This document shows, piece after piece, positions 22,831 to 34,832 of a stretch of 64,000 nucleotides of DNA; the stretch's first letter is position 1; each line of letters opens with the position of its first letter. The notes below the pieces were generated by a model. That model saw nothing but the letters and a program-made list of their open reading frames with translations, was not told the origin of the DNA and ran no database searches. This DNA is from Tenrec ecaudatus (taxonomy: Eukaryota > Chordata > Mammalia > Afrosoricida > Tenrecidae), in NCBI RefSeq assembly GCF_050624435.1, contig NC_134537.1, positions 17,356,584 through 17,420,583 of the forward strand, written 5' to 3'. The position numbers were made by a program, and so were the translations under genes.

Positions 22831-22894
22831 ATTTTTTCTTTTTTAAATATATTTTAATATGAATATTAAAATTGAGATTCAATTTTAAAATAAA

Positions 22895-23062
22895 AAATCA
22901 TAATAATTTCTAAATTATCAAGGATACATGTGGGAAGGAGGGTAGAGGAAGGGGGAAAGAAAATATTTTGAAATGATGATGGCAATAAATGGACAAATGT
23001 GCTGGACACAATAGAGGGATGTTTGGAGTGTGATAAAAGTTGTACGAGCCCCAATAAAATTT
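22895..23062 (+). mobile_element. L1 3' end, sense
   Basis: It runs from ataataatttctaaattatc to aaaagttgtacgagccccaa with AATAAAA. It matches the reference 3' end at 7050-7245 and is heavily 5' truncated. Confidence 0.85.
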
Positions 23063-23948
23063 AAGATTTTAATTAGAAATTAAAAATTGAGCTGCAATGT
23101 AGAAATGTTTCAAGAACTACTATGTAGCTAGGCTCCTTTGAGATTTAAAATAAGAGAATTGTCTATGAAACAAACAATGGAGTTACAGAGATTGTACATA
23201 GTAGGCATATATAGAAAATATCCCAGGTTCATTATGGCTAGAAATCAATGAAAGAAAATTTATTGTACAACAAATGTTGAAAGGGTCAGTAATTAGAATA
23301 ATAATAACCTTAGTTACAAATAGATGATGTCTCCTGGAGTCTGAAAGAAAGAGAAATAGTTAAAGGTCGCGAGTAAACTGAAATCCAGGGGTTTAGTCAG
23401 GCTACCTGTAGACATTTACAGAGCATTATTTAAACAGACAGCTGGCTCTTATACTACGTAGCTGCTGCTTATTCCCTGAAACTTTGTCCTCTGGCCAGGC
23501 CACCATGTGATCCAAAAAACTGCTCATATTATAAATATAGACAAACATCATCACGATATGATGTATATAAATAATTATTCTGAAGGTAGCTGCAGATAGG
23601 TACATGAGTCTTGATTGCCTAGTGTTCTGCTGACTTGACCAAATAAATATCCTTTGGAGTGTATTTGCACATCATCCTTTAATATTTGCAAGCACTGAAT
23701 TCTGCCAAAAAAATTTTTGACAAAGCTTCAAGTACAGATGGGTGTTTTTCATTTCTTTCTTCTTAAATAGGAATGGGAAGAGGTGTGATGGGGCCCCACA
23801 AATGCTACTGAGACTTAGGAGTGTTTTCCAAACAAAGAAGGAATAAGGATCACTAGAGAAGGATTTGTAAAGCTGCTGAGCTTGTTAAACAGATCACAAA
23901 GAACCATTAGGGAAATACAGACCAATGTACAATTCATTGGCCAAATCC
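23063..23948. other. Unassigned sequence
   Basis: No gene or repeat recognised. It ends at the second hAT element. Confidence 0.45.
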
Positions 23949-23956
23949 TCCTGAGG

Positions 23957-24145
23957 CAGTGGTTCTCAACCTTCCTCATGCCGCAACCCTTTAATACAGT
24001 TCTTCATGTTGTGATGATCCCCCCCAACTGTAAAATTATTTTCATTGCTACTTCATATCCATCATTTTGCTACTGCTATGAATCAGGTGACACCCCCCCC
24101 CTTAAACCACTAAAGGGATCATGACCCACTGGTTGAGCACCACTG
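23957..24145 (-). mobile_element. SPIN-like hAT MITE, short form
   Basis: The left end CAGTGGTTCTCAACCTTCCT matches the complement of the right end of the element at 10578-11590. The right end is the complement of CAGTGGTGCTCAACCAGTGG. It therefore lies in the opposite orientation with most of the middle deleted, leaving 189 bp. The 8-bp flanks are tcctgagg (23949-23956) and ttctaagg (24146-24153), 6 of 8 matching. Confidence 0.85.
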
Positions 24146-24153
24146 TTCTAAGG

Positions 24154-24579
24154 AGTGAAAAGAGTTGAAATACAGCCATGCCCTATCTCTAACTTCAGGA
24201 TAATAATGTCCCCTCTTTAGAGTGTCTGACTCCTTCCCATTTTTATTTCTGGTGAAATCCTTGCCCTCTGGCTTGACCTACATATGGCCTCGGAGGAGCC
24301 TAGCTCCGCTGCAATCCTCTAAGTCTATGAGGCTGTTGTCCCAAGATCCTGCCAGTGGCCAAACTCAGTGCGGAAATCGCATTTTGCAGAACTCTACCTT
24401 CCCTCACCCCTGGTGTGTGATCCTTAGCACCAACAGGATGCCATTGGTAAGAATATTAAAAGACTTGTTACTTCCCAACACTAAAAACATACTTTAAGCC
24501 AAGGAATGCGGCTGCATCAAGACACAGACACCTGCCTTCTGCGACACTCCTGTGGGGTCCATGTGGGATTCGGTACAGC
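24154..24579. other. Unassigned sequence
   Basis: A 91-codon frame (24222-24497, +) has no motif I know; nothing else seen. Confidence 0.4.
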
Positions 24580-24858
24580 ATTGTGCATTAAGGAGAGTGA
24601 GACTTGAGGGCACATACATTGGACAGGTTACCATAAGAGACCATAGCCTGGAAAAGGGGACTCTGCTTCATCAAGCAACAGGGCTCTGTGAAAGATGAAG
24701 ACCTTCAGCAGGCTGGCTGGAAACTGTGGCTGCAACAGTGGGCTGGGGCATGCCAACAATTGTGCGGAATGCACAGTACTGGGCCGTGGGTTGTTCTGCT
24801 GTGAATAGGGTCACTACAAGTCAGAACTGACTGGGTGGTCCCTAAAAACAACAATAAT
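24580..24858 (+). mobile_element. RTE LINE 3' end, sense
   Basis: It reads gagtgagacttgagggcaca, tggctgcaacagtgggctgg, gaatagggtcactacaagtc and agaactgactgg, the RTE 3' end. A cttgagggcacatacattgg segment marks its truncated 5' side. Confidence 0.82.
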
Positions 24859-25547
24859 GTGAAAGGCAAGTGTAATCAGGATTGAACCAAGAGTGAATCA
24901 TCTTACAGACTGTTGTACACTAACAACTCGTAGTGTGTGTCTGTGCAGATGGCACTATCCTGAAAAGAATGTGGTCTCTGTGCACCCACTGAACTGTGCT
25001 ATGTGCTGTGGGCACACACCCCTGCCCTTGAGTTCCTTCGAATACCTGGAGCAGCAGGTTGCCTTGGGTCATTTGCTTTCTTTATACTTACAAGTTCCCT
25101 GGCCCATTGGGAACATGAAAAAGGAGCTCCCAATGAGACGATGATAGGTCAAACTCAATTCTACCACGAAAGGTTTACCTCTGACCTTGCCATAAAGTAA
25201 GACCTATCATTCATTCTCTTGAACGTCAAAGCCCAAGGATTCTTTTGTGATGAGCAGAAGCCAATTCAGAAACAATCTCTACTCTCTCAGTTATTAATGA
25301 TCTGAACCCTGGTCAGTACCTTCCATTTTGGTCCTTGTTAAGAGATATCAAACCCTGTCACAGAGTGCCTGGAGAGTTATGTCTAAAACTTGACTATTAA
25401 AGTTAAAGCAACAAAGCTATTATTAATAGCATTTCTATTTATTCTTAATGCGTGTATTTATGCCATACTCATTATGGTATAAAATGATCATTCAAAACAT
25501 GGATATAAAGAAAACTGAATGTTCCTATTAACGTTTGGGAGTCTCCT
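24859..25547. other. Unassigned sequence
   Basis: Nothing recognised; two short overlapping plus-strand frames (83 and 65 codons) look like chance. Confidence 0.4.
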
Positions 25548-26036
25548 TGTGGTGGTTACATAATCTTGTGTCAACTTGAAGGTATTAAGAGTGAAGGGGT
25601 GGAGTTTAACCTCTCGGACCACAGCCTGATAATGCCTCTGTGTGTGTGAGAGACTCTTTGAGGAGGATTCTGGGAACTTCCTTTCTCTCTCTACTTCACC
25701 TTCCTGTTGAAGAGTCACACTCAGAGAGCTGGAGGAGCCACATGAAGGATCCACGCCAGTGCAGAGATGCTTCCACTGACATTTAGAGCCATTAGACTTT
25801 GTATCCACCAGCCTATGATCTTTCTGAATTCTACATCATTATGTGTGTCTGTTTGAGTCAGAAGAGGGATATATGGACTAGTATCAGACTTATGGGCTAA
25901 TAGCAGACTTATGGACTTGATCTGAACTGGGCTGGGATGTTTCCTTAATATACAATTGCTATTTGATATACAGTTCTTTATTACACATATATGAATGCCA
26001 ATGAATTGGTTTCTCTAATCAATCCAGCCTAACACA
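25548..26036 (-). mobile_element. LTR family A, solo, antisense
   Basis: On the minus strand it starts TGTGTTAGGCTGGATTGATT and ends AACCACCACA. TG...CA ends fit an LTR. Flanks ctcct and ccctt agree at only 3 of 5 bases. A 20-bp segment about agactt/atgg(g/a)ct is locally duplicated near 25880-25920 (tcagacttatgggctaatag then agacttatggacttg). Confidence 0.75.
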
Positions 26037-26059
26037 CCCTTGTATACAAAAGATGTGCA

Positions 26060-26262
26060 CACATTTCATATCATTTTATTCTAGGAAAAAGCCTAGGGGC
26101 TAGGAACTATTATCATTTCATCTCCAAATGAGAACATTTGGACACTGAGTTTTACTACTTGCCTATTGCTAAACAGTTATTCCATAGCTGGATGAGGATT
26201 CAACCAGAAATCACCTGCCAGAAAATCTGTGATTTTCCTTTCTGTTCATATAAAACAATACC
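26060..26262 (+). mobile_element. MIR SINE, sense, old
   Basis: It reads ggaactattatcatttcatc, ttggacactgagttttacta, cttgcctattgctaaacag and gctggatgaggattcaacc, in the order of the MIR core (attttacag..gaggcac..acttgcc..cacacagct..ggattcgaacc). Confidence 0.65.
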
Positions 26263-26267
26263 CACTG

Positions 26268-26495
26268 GCCTGTCAGTTTGTCTACTGTGATGACTTTTGT
26301 GTTGCTGTGATGGAGCAAGAAATGTCACCAGCAATTCAAACACCAGCAGGGTCTACCAGCACGAACCGGTTTCAGTGAAGTCTCTAGTCGAAGAACAGAC
26401 CAGGATACAGGAAGAGGCTGTCTCTCTCTTAAAAATTAGACATTCAAAAAACAAGAACTTTGTCAGCTGTATGGCAGAACATGAGCCTATCAGAA
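26268..26495 (+). mobile_element. RTE LINE 5' end, sense
   Basis: It begins cctgtcagtttgtctactgt and continues gtgttgctgtgatggagcaa, caccagcagggtctaccagc and gaagaacagaccaggataca, the RTE 5' UTR. The sense copy resumes at 27389, so these are parts of one near full-length RTE opened by later insertions. Confidence 0.8.
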
Positions 26496-26535
26496 TGGAT
26501 GTTGTTGTTGATGATCTTAGGTGCTGTCCTATCCC
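26496..26535 (-). mobile_element. Short RTE 3' end, antisense
   Basis: It reads gttgttgttgatgatcttag and gtgctgtcctatcccgtggg, the complement of the RTE 3' tail. It may be the 3' end of the antisense RTE seen at 26815-27388. Confidence 0.45.
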
Positions 26536-26539
26536 GTGG

Positions 26540-26757
26540 GAACTTCATTCAACGTGGATCCTGGAGGAGAGAGTGGGAATTTGGGTGGGGAGGGGGAACA
26601 AGAGGCACAGAGAATGGAGACAAGACAGTATCCTGATCAAGTCTTGTTTATTGAGTGGAAAGTTACAGCTTATATAGGCCAGTAATGGAATGCCTGGTTT
26701 TAGCTGCTGATATTGAATTTCTCCATCATCTCTTCCCACATTATCTATATTTCATCT
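26540..26757 (-). mobile_element. Probable solo retroviral LTR, antisense
   Basis: On the minus strand there is a TATA-like box (tatataag, 26669-26676) and about 20 bp downstream an AATAAA (26647-26652), followed by a C/T-rich stretch, the order of U3, R and U5. Length is about 220 bp. No internal viral genes are beside it. I cannot fix its ends or find a clean target duplication; the family is unknown. Confidence 0.45.
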
Positions 26758-26814
26758 GGAGAATCCCATGTGTATAGTCACCTTTTGTGTTATTGAATAA
26801 AGGTATTTAAGGTC

Positions 26815-27388
26815 ATGTATTCTCACTACTGTTCCTTTCTCTTTGCTTCTCTATCTTAAATGGATTTTCTTGTATATGGATACATATTATCACATACAGC
26901 ACTGTACTTCAAGATAGATCTTGAAATGTCCTTTGAGATCATTGAGTGTGAAATCATTCCTCTTCAATCGGTCATTCCCAGCATAGTAAATCATATAATT
27001 TTCTGCTTCAAAATGGCCAATACCAATCCATTTAGTTAGCTAACACCTAGAATATTGACCTTTCTGAATTGCATTTCACTTTTGACAACTTCCAATGTGC
27101 CTAGGTTCATACTTCGAACCTTCCAAATTCCAATTATTCGTAGATGTTTGTAGCTGCTTCTTCTCATTATGAGTCATGCCCATCAGCCAATGAAGGTCTA
27201 TCAGTCTTTACTCCAGAAAGCTTTCCTCTCATATCATTGCAGTCAATTGACCTTTGAGAAGATAGCTTTCTTCAGTCATATTTTCAATTACTTCCAAACT
27301 GAGGGGCTCATCTTTGGGCATTTATCAGGTTGGAAGGCCCCACAATATAACTAGGGTCAAGTTGCTTCCACATAGTAGAGTCAAATTT
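26815..27388 (-). mobile_element. RTE LINE 5' region, antisense
   Basis: The complement reads the RTE from the 5' UTR into the endonuclease domain: tttcacactcaatgatctc-type, gccattttgaagcagaaaat, tatgctgggaatgaccgatt and atgagaagaagcagct. It lies back to back with the sense copy that starts at 27389; most of the ORF between it and the antisense 3' end at 26496 is missing. Confidence 0.8.
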
Positions 27389-30168
27389 GATAACATGAAC
27401 GATGCAGAGTTCTTAGGACCTTCACCTGCGGTTAGGGCATTAGTCAAACGAAGAATCAACAGCTGAAACACCCATTAATAATTGTAACATATCTTGTACA
27501 TAATATGAACATAGGAAATCACACTTAAAAAGCATAAAGTGTGACATCCTAGGCTTTGGGGAACATGTAATGGAGCAGTATAAAAATGTTTTATGGAATC
27601 ATATGATTTATTATGCCAGGATAACAATGTTAACATTAAGCATCATCATCCAAAAGAATATTTCAGGATCAATCTTAAACTACAATTCTGTCTGTGATCT
27701 ACAAGCCTAAACCAATCAACACAACTACCCTTACTGAAATTTATACAATCATTAAAGCCATTGATGGAGACATTGAAGAATTCTACAAGTTTTTTCAGTC
27801 TCTAATTGAATAAGCATGCAATCAAGACGCCTTGATAGTTATTTATGATTGGAATTCAAAAGTTGGAACCACAAGGAAAATTTATAGTTGGAAAATATGG
27901 CATTGGTGATGGAAGTGGAAGTAGAGACCAAACAATCGATTTCTGCAAGATCAATTACTTATTCAATGCAGATACCATGTCCTAATGACTTCAACAGTAA
28001 CTATACAGATGTATCTCACAAGATGGAAGACACAAGAATTAAGTTGACTAAATCTGTGGGAAGATAAAAGATGGAGAAGCTCAATAACCTCAGCAAAATC
28101 AAAGCCAAATACTGACTGTGGAATAAATCATCAACTGCTCCTTGAAAGTTCAGGTTGAAGTTGAAGAAAATTAAAACAAATCCTGGAGTTACTCCCACTT
28201 GAACTTTGAGAACATCTCAAGAACAGATTTGATGAAACAAACACTAATAAAAAAATCAGAGAAGTTGTGACATCAAGAACACCGTACAGAAAGAAAGCAA
28301 AAGATCCTCTATAAGATGGGGGAAAATAAAGACCAAAGTGGATGTCAGGATACATGCTGAATCTTACTGTTGAGTAAAGATGGCTTGACAAAAATGGGGG
28401 AAAAAACACAATGGAAAGGAACTGAAAAGAAAATTTCTAAGGTCAGCTCTAGCAGAGAAAGTAAAGCATTACACTGAAATGTGCAATGACATGGAATTAG
28501 GAAATCAAAAGTGAAACACATTCAGTGTATCACAACTGAAATAACTACAGGAAAAAGTCAAGTCTTGAGTTTCAACATTATCGAATTCTATAGGTAAATA
28601 TTGAATAATACAGGAAGTATCCAAAAAAGATGGAATAAATACACAAAGAAACTGAACCAAAAAGATCTGGCTGCCAGACAATAATTTTCCTAAGGTCGTA
28701 TATACTCAAAATTGCCTTGAAAATGGAAGTCCCAAATGCACTGAGGTATTAGCAGAAAACATGGTTACTTGAAAGAAAAAAATAACAATTGAAATGAGTC
28801 AATCTACTGATGCAACACTAGACGCGATGACTGGGTTGTGCCAAGAAGCTTGAAAGACAACAATCTGGTCAACTAACAGGGGAATAAAATCCCTTTTGAG
28901 CCTATATCAAAGAAAGGTGACCAACAGAATACAGAAATGATCAAAATAAATAGTATTAATATCACATGTCAGTAAAATTTTGACAAAGATCATTCAAAAT
29001 ATTTGCAACAGTACATAGACAGTGAACTGCCAAGAATTCAAGCAGGATACAGAGGAGGACATGGAGCAAGGGATAGATTTCCTGATATTAGAAGGATCTT
29101 AGGTATTCAGCTGTGTAAACTTTTTAGTTATAGATAACATTCTGAACAAGTTCAGAACATCTCATTGTGCTCATGTGGAACTTGGACATGGACTAAGAGG
29201 CAGCTATTCAAACAGAAGACAGGAATACAGCATGCTTTCAAATCAGGAAACGTGTGCATCAGGTTGCATCCTTTCACCATACTTACTCAATCTGTGTGCT
29301 TATTAAATAATATGAGATGCTAATGTATATAAAGAGGAACAAAGCATTAGGAATGGAGGAAAATTTATTAACCAGCTATGATATGCAGATGACATGATCT
29401 TGCTTGCTGAGAGCAAAAAAGACTTAAGTACTCACTGATTTAAAAAAAAGACGCCACTTAAGCCTTCAATATGAATTTCAACTCCGTGTAAAGAAAACCA
29501 GACTCCTCAATTTGACCAGTAGGTAACATCATGATAAATGGAGAAAAGTTTGAAGTTGTCAAATATTTTCCTGACTCGCCTGCAGAATCAAGGGCACTGG
29601 AAGCAGCAGTCAAGAAATCAAGTGACATGCAGGAGTCCTCTTTATAGTGCTGAAGAAGAAGGGTGGCATTTTGAGGACTACGATATGCCTGATCCAAGTC
29701 AGGGTATTTTTATTCACCTCATATTCATGTGAAAAATGGATAATGAACCAGAGTGGTCACAAAGAATTGATGTGTTTGAATATGGTGTTGGCAAAGGATA
29801 TCGAAAGCACCGTGGAACAAAATCTGCCTTCCAAAAGTATATTCCGAATGCTCCTTGGAAACAAGGGTGATGAGACTTTGTCTCGTGTATAGCTTTGTTA
29901 CATACATACATACATACATACATACTTGGACCGCATCAGGAGAGAGCAGTCACTGGGGAAAAAAAAAGCATTATGCTGAGTAGAGTAGGGTGTCAGCAAA
30001 AAAGAGAAAAATCCCCAATGAGATGGATTGACACAGGGTGGTCATTATGGTCTCCAACATACCAATTGTAAGAAATGGTACAGGACCAGGCGGCATTGCG
30101 TCATGCTGTACAGAGAAACTCAGAGTCATGAACTACTCAATGGCACTTAACAATAACAACATAGCTAA
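27389..30168 (+). pseudogene. RTE LINE ORF relic and 3' end, sense
   Basis: A long, old copy of the RTE endonuclease-reverse transcriptase. Endonuclease: gattggaattcaaaagttgg (about 27847) encodes the G-D-W-N-like site with change. Reverse transcriptase: Y-A-D-D is kept at 29392-29403 (tatgcagatgac). The 3' part has gaaggatc-, gagatggattgacacag and ends gcacttaacaataacaac near 30165. Stops and frameshifts are frequent; no frame exceeds about 100 codons. With 26268-26495 it forms one near full-length element. Confidence 0.88.
29897..29925. repeat. (TACA)n microsatellite
   Basis: About seven TACA units inside the RTE 3' part, replacing the segment that normally reads catactttggac. The repeat likely grew from the 'acatac' seed in the RTE. 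Confidence 0.92.
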
Positions 30169-30359
30169 AGTACTCAGACTTTCTCTAAAGATGAGAACTT
30201 TTAAAAGCCCCAAACCCAGAAGGGAGACAAAAACACAAACACTAGAGGGATTAAAATCTCTGACGTCAGTAACTGCAACAAACATGAAACAGAACCTAAA
30301 CCCTAGTCATATTGACATAAATCCTCACACTAGAAGTTAATTTACCTCAGTTCCAATTT

Positions 30360-30512
30360 ACCAGTTGGACTGCCATCTGCTCAGTCCACAGTTCCAAACC
30401 AGAAGCAGTTGTGCTGGAGAAAGTCTGGGTTTACTACTCCTGTGAATAGTTACAATCTTGGAACCCACAGGGGGTGGCTATGAGTCAGCACTGAGTTGAT
30501 GGCAGTGAGAAT
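30360..30512 (+). mobile_element. AfroSINE, sense, 5' truncated
   Basis: It reads ctactcctgtgaatagttac, aatcttggaacccacagggg, gtggctatgagtcagcactg and agttgatggcagtgag. The tRNA-like head is worn. Confidence 0.82.
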
Positions 30513-30675
30513 ACAACATAATCTGACTTTCATCCAAACATTCTGAGGCATATTAAAGGCAAGGGAGAACACAGAAGCATACTATTCATCACAAATGGGC
30601 CCAAATAGCACATAGATGTTGGGATTGTCAAAGAGGAAAATCTAAAATAGCTATGATTAAATATGTTTACTTGAT

Positions 30676-31307
30676 TATTATTGACTATACCAGGCATTCA
30701 ACTATGAGGTTGGATAACCTTGAGAAGATTGGGAATTCCAGAGCACTTCATTGTGCTCATGTGAAACGTGTACATGGAACATGAGGTGCTTGTGTGAAAA
30801 GAACAAGGGAATACTGCGGGGATTAAAATCGGGAAAAGTGTTCATCAGGATTGTGTTCTATCCGAGAAGCTGGATTAGATGAAGAAAGATGTGTCATCAG
30901 CATTGATGGAATGCTTAGTGACAACCTGTGATGTGCAGATGACACACCTTGCTTGCTGAACCTGAGGAGGACTGGAAGCACCTGCTGATGAAGACCAAAG
31001 ACTGCAGCCTTCAGTGTGCATTACAACTGAATGTAAAGAAGACCCAAATCATCGCAACTTGACCAATAGGTAACATGATAAATGGAGAAAATGTTGAGGT
31101 TGTCAATGATCATCTTGCTTGGATGCACAACCAATCCTCATGGAAGCAGCACTCAAGAGACCAAACGATGAGCTGCATTACGTAAATTTGTTGCCCATCA
31201 TCTCCTTAGAAAACTGAAAAGCAAGGATGTCACTTAGAAGTCTAAGGTGTGCCTGATCCAAGCCATGGTATGATCAATCGCCTCATATGCATGTGAACAT
31301 TCAAATA
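30676..31307 (+). mobile_element. RTE LINE fragment, sense
   Basis: It covers the reverse transcriptase core to just before the 3' end. It reads ccaggcattcaactatgagg, tgggaattccagagcacttc, then gatgtgcagatgacaca (the YADD site with the first residue lost), atggagaaaatgttgaggtt and cgcctcatatgcatgtga. No frame is open across it. Confidence 0.85.
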
Positions 31308-33129
31308 TCCATGAATTAAGGTCATTAACTCAAATAGATGAACTTTCCAATAATCCTTTAAGCAGCATTGAAGCTAATGATGATAATTTATCGCAACAGG
31401 CATAAGTCTTGAGTTTAATAATATGATCCAGAAACCAAGATCCAAAAAAGACAGTGGCTTCCACGTGGATTTGCTGGGTCAGTTAAATTTAAGGCTCTTT
31501 AAGAGAAATGACTGATACGAGAACTTGGTTGGAATATATATATATATGATGAGCTGGAAGAATTTAGTATTGCTAGACAGTAAGAAAATGCTCAAAGACA
31601 AAACGGTCAAGCCATTCCAAAACACAGTGCAAAACCCGAAAGAGTTCTCAATGGTCAAAACTGGAATAAAATTAATAAAAGAACAAAGTGATATTGATTA
31701 TAGCCAAAGTGTAATAAATATCCATAGATTAATACTAATAAAATTAATGATTTAATTAAAAACCAAATGGGAGTGTAGGAAAATCTTCCATCTGGAAAGA
31801 TTCTGAATAATTTTATAGATATTCTACCCTTAGGAAGATGAAGCATAATTTTCCACCCCTTAAGTGTGGGTGATATTTAATATATTTCTTTCAAAGAATA
31901 TAGTATCACAGTGCAGAAAGGAAAATGGAAAAAGTACTTTACAGTGCAGATATCTGACAAAGAATACCTCAAGCCAGGTAATCAGGATTTACATCAACAG
32001 TGATAAATCATATTGATGTGATAGTATGAAAATGATATTTTATTTTCTATGTTTTCCTCCCTAAAATGGACAACTTCAGCTATGAAAAAATTAAATAAAT
32101 GCAGATTGAAGGGCATTCTACAAAGTATTTGGCCAAAATTCCTCAAGAAATAAAACTCTGAGAAAATTGCACAACCAAGAAGAGTCTACTAAATGCAATG
32201 TGCTATCCTAATAATAAAATTAAAAGAATAAAAAGGCATTATAAGAAGACTAAGGATGTCTGAATAAAGTTTTGACTTCAATTAATAATGATATATTTAT
32301 ATTGGTTCATTAATTGTGCCAATTATATACTACTATCAAATGTTAATACCAAGGTGTATCACACCAGACTTCTCTGTACTACCTTTTCTATAATTCTGTA
32401 ACTCTTCTAAAATAAAATTTTTACATAAAAACATTCTAGGAATGCCCAGAATGAGTAAATGACAAAAGATCCATTTCAACGTTGTTCTGGCTTGCCTTGA
32501 CTAAAACGACATTCAGAACAAGTCATAATGGGTCATTTCTGATGACTCACTGATTACTAGACTAGGAAGAAATTTCAACCAATTAGCTAGAGTAATTTCT
32601 GTTTCCAGTTCCTCAAGCCTTTGAGAGATATTTGATTATTATCATGGAATAACTCATCCAGGAGATAATGACCCATCAAGGGCTAATGCCTTTTAAGTAT
32701 GAGTTAACAGGGAACTACATTTAGCAAATCCATTCTCTGGAGTCAAATTTATGTGTCCATTATCAAGGAATTTAGTCATTTGTATGCTTGTATGAGGTTT
32801 CACTTAATTACTTAAAGTGACCTCTATCTTAAAAAAAGAAAGAATGAATGAATAGAAAATGTGCCTAACTTTTCCAAAACTTGCTTTGAACTTTCCCATT
32901 TAAAGCAGGATTAAACAGGTATTTTAATATGTAGAATATATTATGACATGCTAGTGAATTGTACAATATCCAATTCAAACTGATTAATTTAGCCATCTGT
33001 CTTTAAACTTACACCCAACAGTGATAAATCCCAAGAGGACTAGTGCTTGAAATATAAAAATAAACAATAGACTTTCTTGGTTCAGGATGGCCTACTCTTG
33101 CTTTTTATGTTTATTCTTCCAGGATTATG
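31308..33129. other. Unassigned, AT-rich
   Basis: No gene or clear repeat. It includes a short (TA)n at 31533-31548. The first 150 bp could be diverged RTE, but I cannot show it. Confidence 0.4.
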
Positions 33130-33445
33130 TTGTTGTAACGGAGCAGAATTCAACTTGTTCAGGATACTTGGCTATTAAAAAACCAACCCTTGTAAAATGA
33201 CTAATCCAACACTGCAGTCCTTGACTCCATTCAACATCATCTTTGAAGTCCTCTGTTCTTTTGACAGCAAATGCACTTTCCTGTGTGGCCTCTTCTAACT
33301 CCTTTGAGTCTATCACTGTTCTCTTTGTATTGTTCTTCCTCTTCATAGGCTTCACATATGAGGGGGTGGGCTCCAAAAAAATCTCATAAAAATGGAGTTT
33401 AATGGAAAATTTCCACAAACTTTTGAAGCCCCTTATATTGGTGCC
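33130..33445 (-). other. Unknown segment with a mariner-like tip
   Basis: A 97-codon minus frame (33418-33125) has a charged middle (KPMKRKNNTKRTVIDSKELE) and no domain I recognise. At its upstream side, 33405-33441, ttccacaaacttttgaagcc followed by ccttata resembles the inverted terminal repeat of a mammalian mariner MITE (complement: aaggggcttcaaaagtttgt). I could not find a matching second terminal repeat. This may be the end of an old mariner or chance. Confidence 0.25.
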
Positions 33446-33674
33446 TGGCGGATTCCTGGGCTCATCATCATTTCCCAGCTCACATAGTTACCCACTCAGT
33501 TTCAACTGTCAACACTCTCTACTTCCAAATGTGTTTCCTGCACAAATATCTCCTTCAATGTATAGTCTCAAGACAGCTCAGCATGTCCACACCTCAATTA
33601 AGTATATTGTCCTTAGATTGAATCTTTTCCCCCCTTTTGTCTTAACTCAGTTGGTGGCTTCAAAGTCCACAAAT

Positions 33675-33865
33675 AATTGCTATTGTTAAATGCCCTCAAG
33701 CCAATTTTGACCCATAGCATTCCTAAGTACAAAAAAAGTAAACAGCAACCATAAAGGAGCCACCTTTACCACTGTTCTTCTGTTTGAATCCATCATTGAA
33801 ACCACTGTGCCAATCAGTCTTGCTGAATCTTCCTCTTTTTACTGTTCCTCTACTTTACCAGAACC
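33675..33865 (-). mobile_element. RTE LINE 3' end, antisense
   Basis: The complement reads the RTE 3' end. The plus strand has gttaaatgccctcaagccaa, cccatagcattcctaagtac, cactgtgccaatcagtcttg and cttcctctttttactgttcc. The next sequence to the right is RTE in the opposite orientation. Confidence 0.8.
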
Positions 33866-33904
33866 AAAAAGAACTAGTTAATTTTCTACCAATTCATGAG
33901 GTAG

Positions 33905-34832
33905 CCTAAGAGTAAGAAGCATGGTACTGAAGGAAAAAAATTCAAGCTCCACTGAGAGCATTAACAACAAAAAAAGGCTCCAGTATTTGAGGGAATATCA
34001 ATTGAAATTGTTCAACAAACTGAAGAAGCACTGGAAGCGCTTCATCTATCCTGAGAGATTTGGAAGACAGCTACTTGGCCAACTGACTGGAAGAAATCCA
34101 TATATGTACTCAATCTAAAGACAAGTAACCAAACAGAATGCTCAAATTACAGATTTCAATATCATCAACATCACATGTAAGTAACTCTTTACTGAAGATC
34201 ATGCAACAATGGTTACAGTAGTAAATTGACAGGAGCTACCAGAGGTTCGGGCCAGATTAAGAAGAGGATGTGTCATAAGGGAGATTGCATTGCTCTCAGA
34301 TGGATCTTGGCTGAAAGCAAAGAATGACAAAAATACATTTACTTGTGTTTAATTGACTAAGCAAAGGCATTCAACTGTCTAGATGACAATAAACGATAGA
34401 TAACCTTGAGGAAAATGGGAATTCCAGAACATGCCATTGGGATTCATGAGGAACTTGAATCAAGAGGCAGCTGTGCAACAGGAAAAGGAATGCTGCCTGG
34501 CTTAAAATCAAGAAAGCTGTGCTTCGGAACTGTATCCTCTCGCCATACGTGTTTAATCTGTAGGTCGGGAACAGTCATGAGAGGAGCTGGCTGATATGAA
34601 GAAGAATTAAGCATCAGGATTGAGGAAAGCTTATTAACAACCCAGGACATGCAGATAACACAATCGAGCTTGCTGACAATGAGTAGGTCTTGAAGCACTG
34701 CCTGACAGAGACCAAGGATCTCATCCATCGGTGTGGACTGCAGCGCAGTATAAAGACGAAAATCCGCCCAAAGTAACATAATGGAGGGAAAAATGAAGTT
34801 TTTGAGGATTTTGTCTTTCTTGAATTCACAAT
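33905..34832 (+). mobile_element. RTE LINE fragment, sense (left part)
   Basis: It covers the reverse transcriptase region. It reads catggtactgaaggaaaaaa, gaatatcaattgaaattgtt, caactgactggaagaaatcc, aaaggcattcaactgtctag and ggaattccagaacatgcc, and at about 34649-34660 catgcagataac, a broken YADD site. It stops at LTR A (34833) and resumes at 35474. Confidence 0.88.

Noticed and set aside
26297-26677. 126-codon plus frame
   Set aside because: It crosses from RTE 5' UTR into the antisense LTR and has no single family behind it.
33125-33418. 97-codon minus frame as a host exon
   Set aside because: It has no recognised domain or homologue from memory and starts beside a mariner-like end; kept only as an unknown segment.
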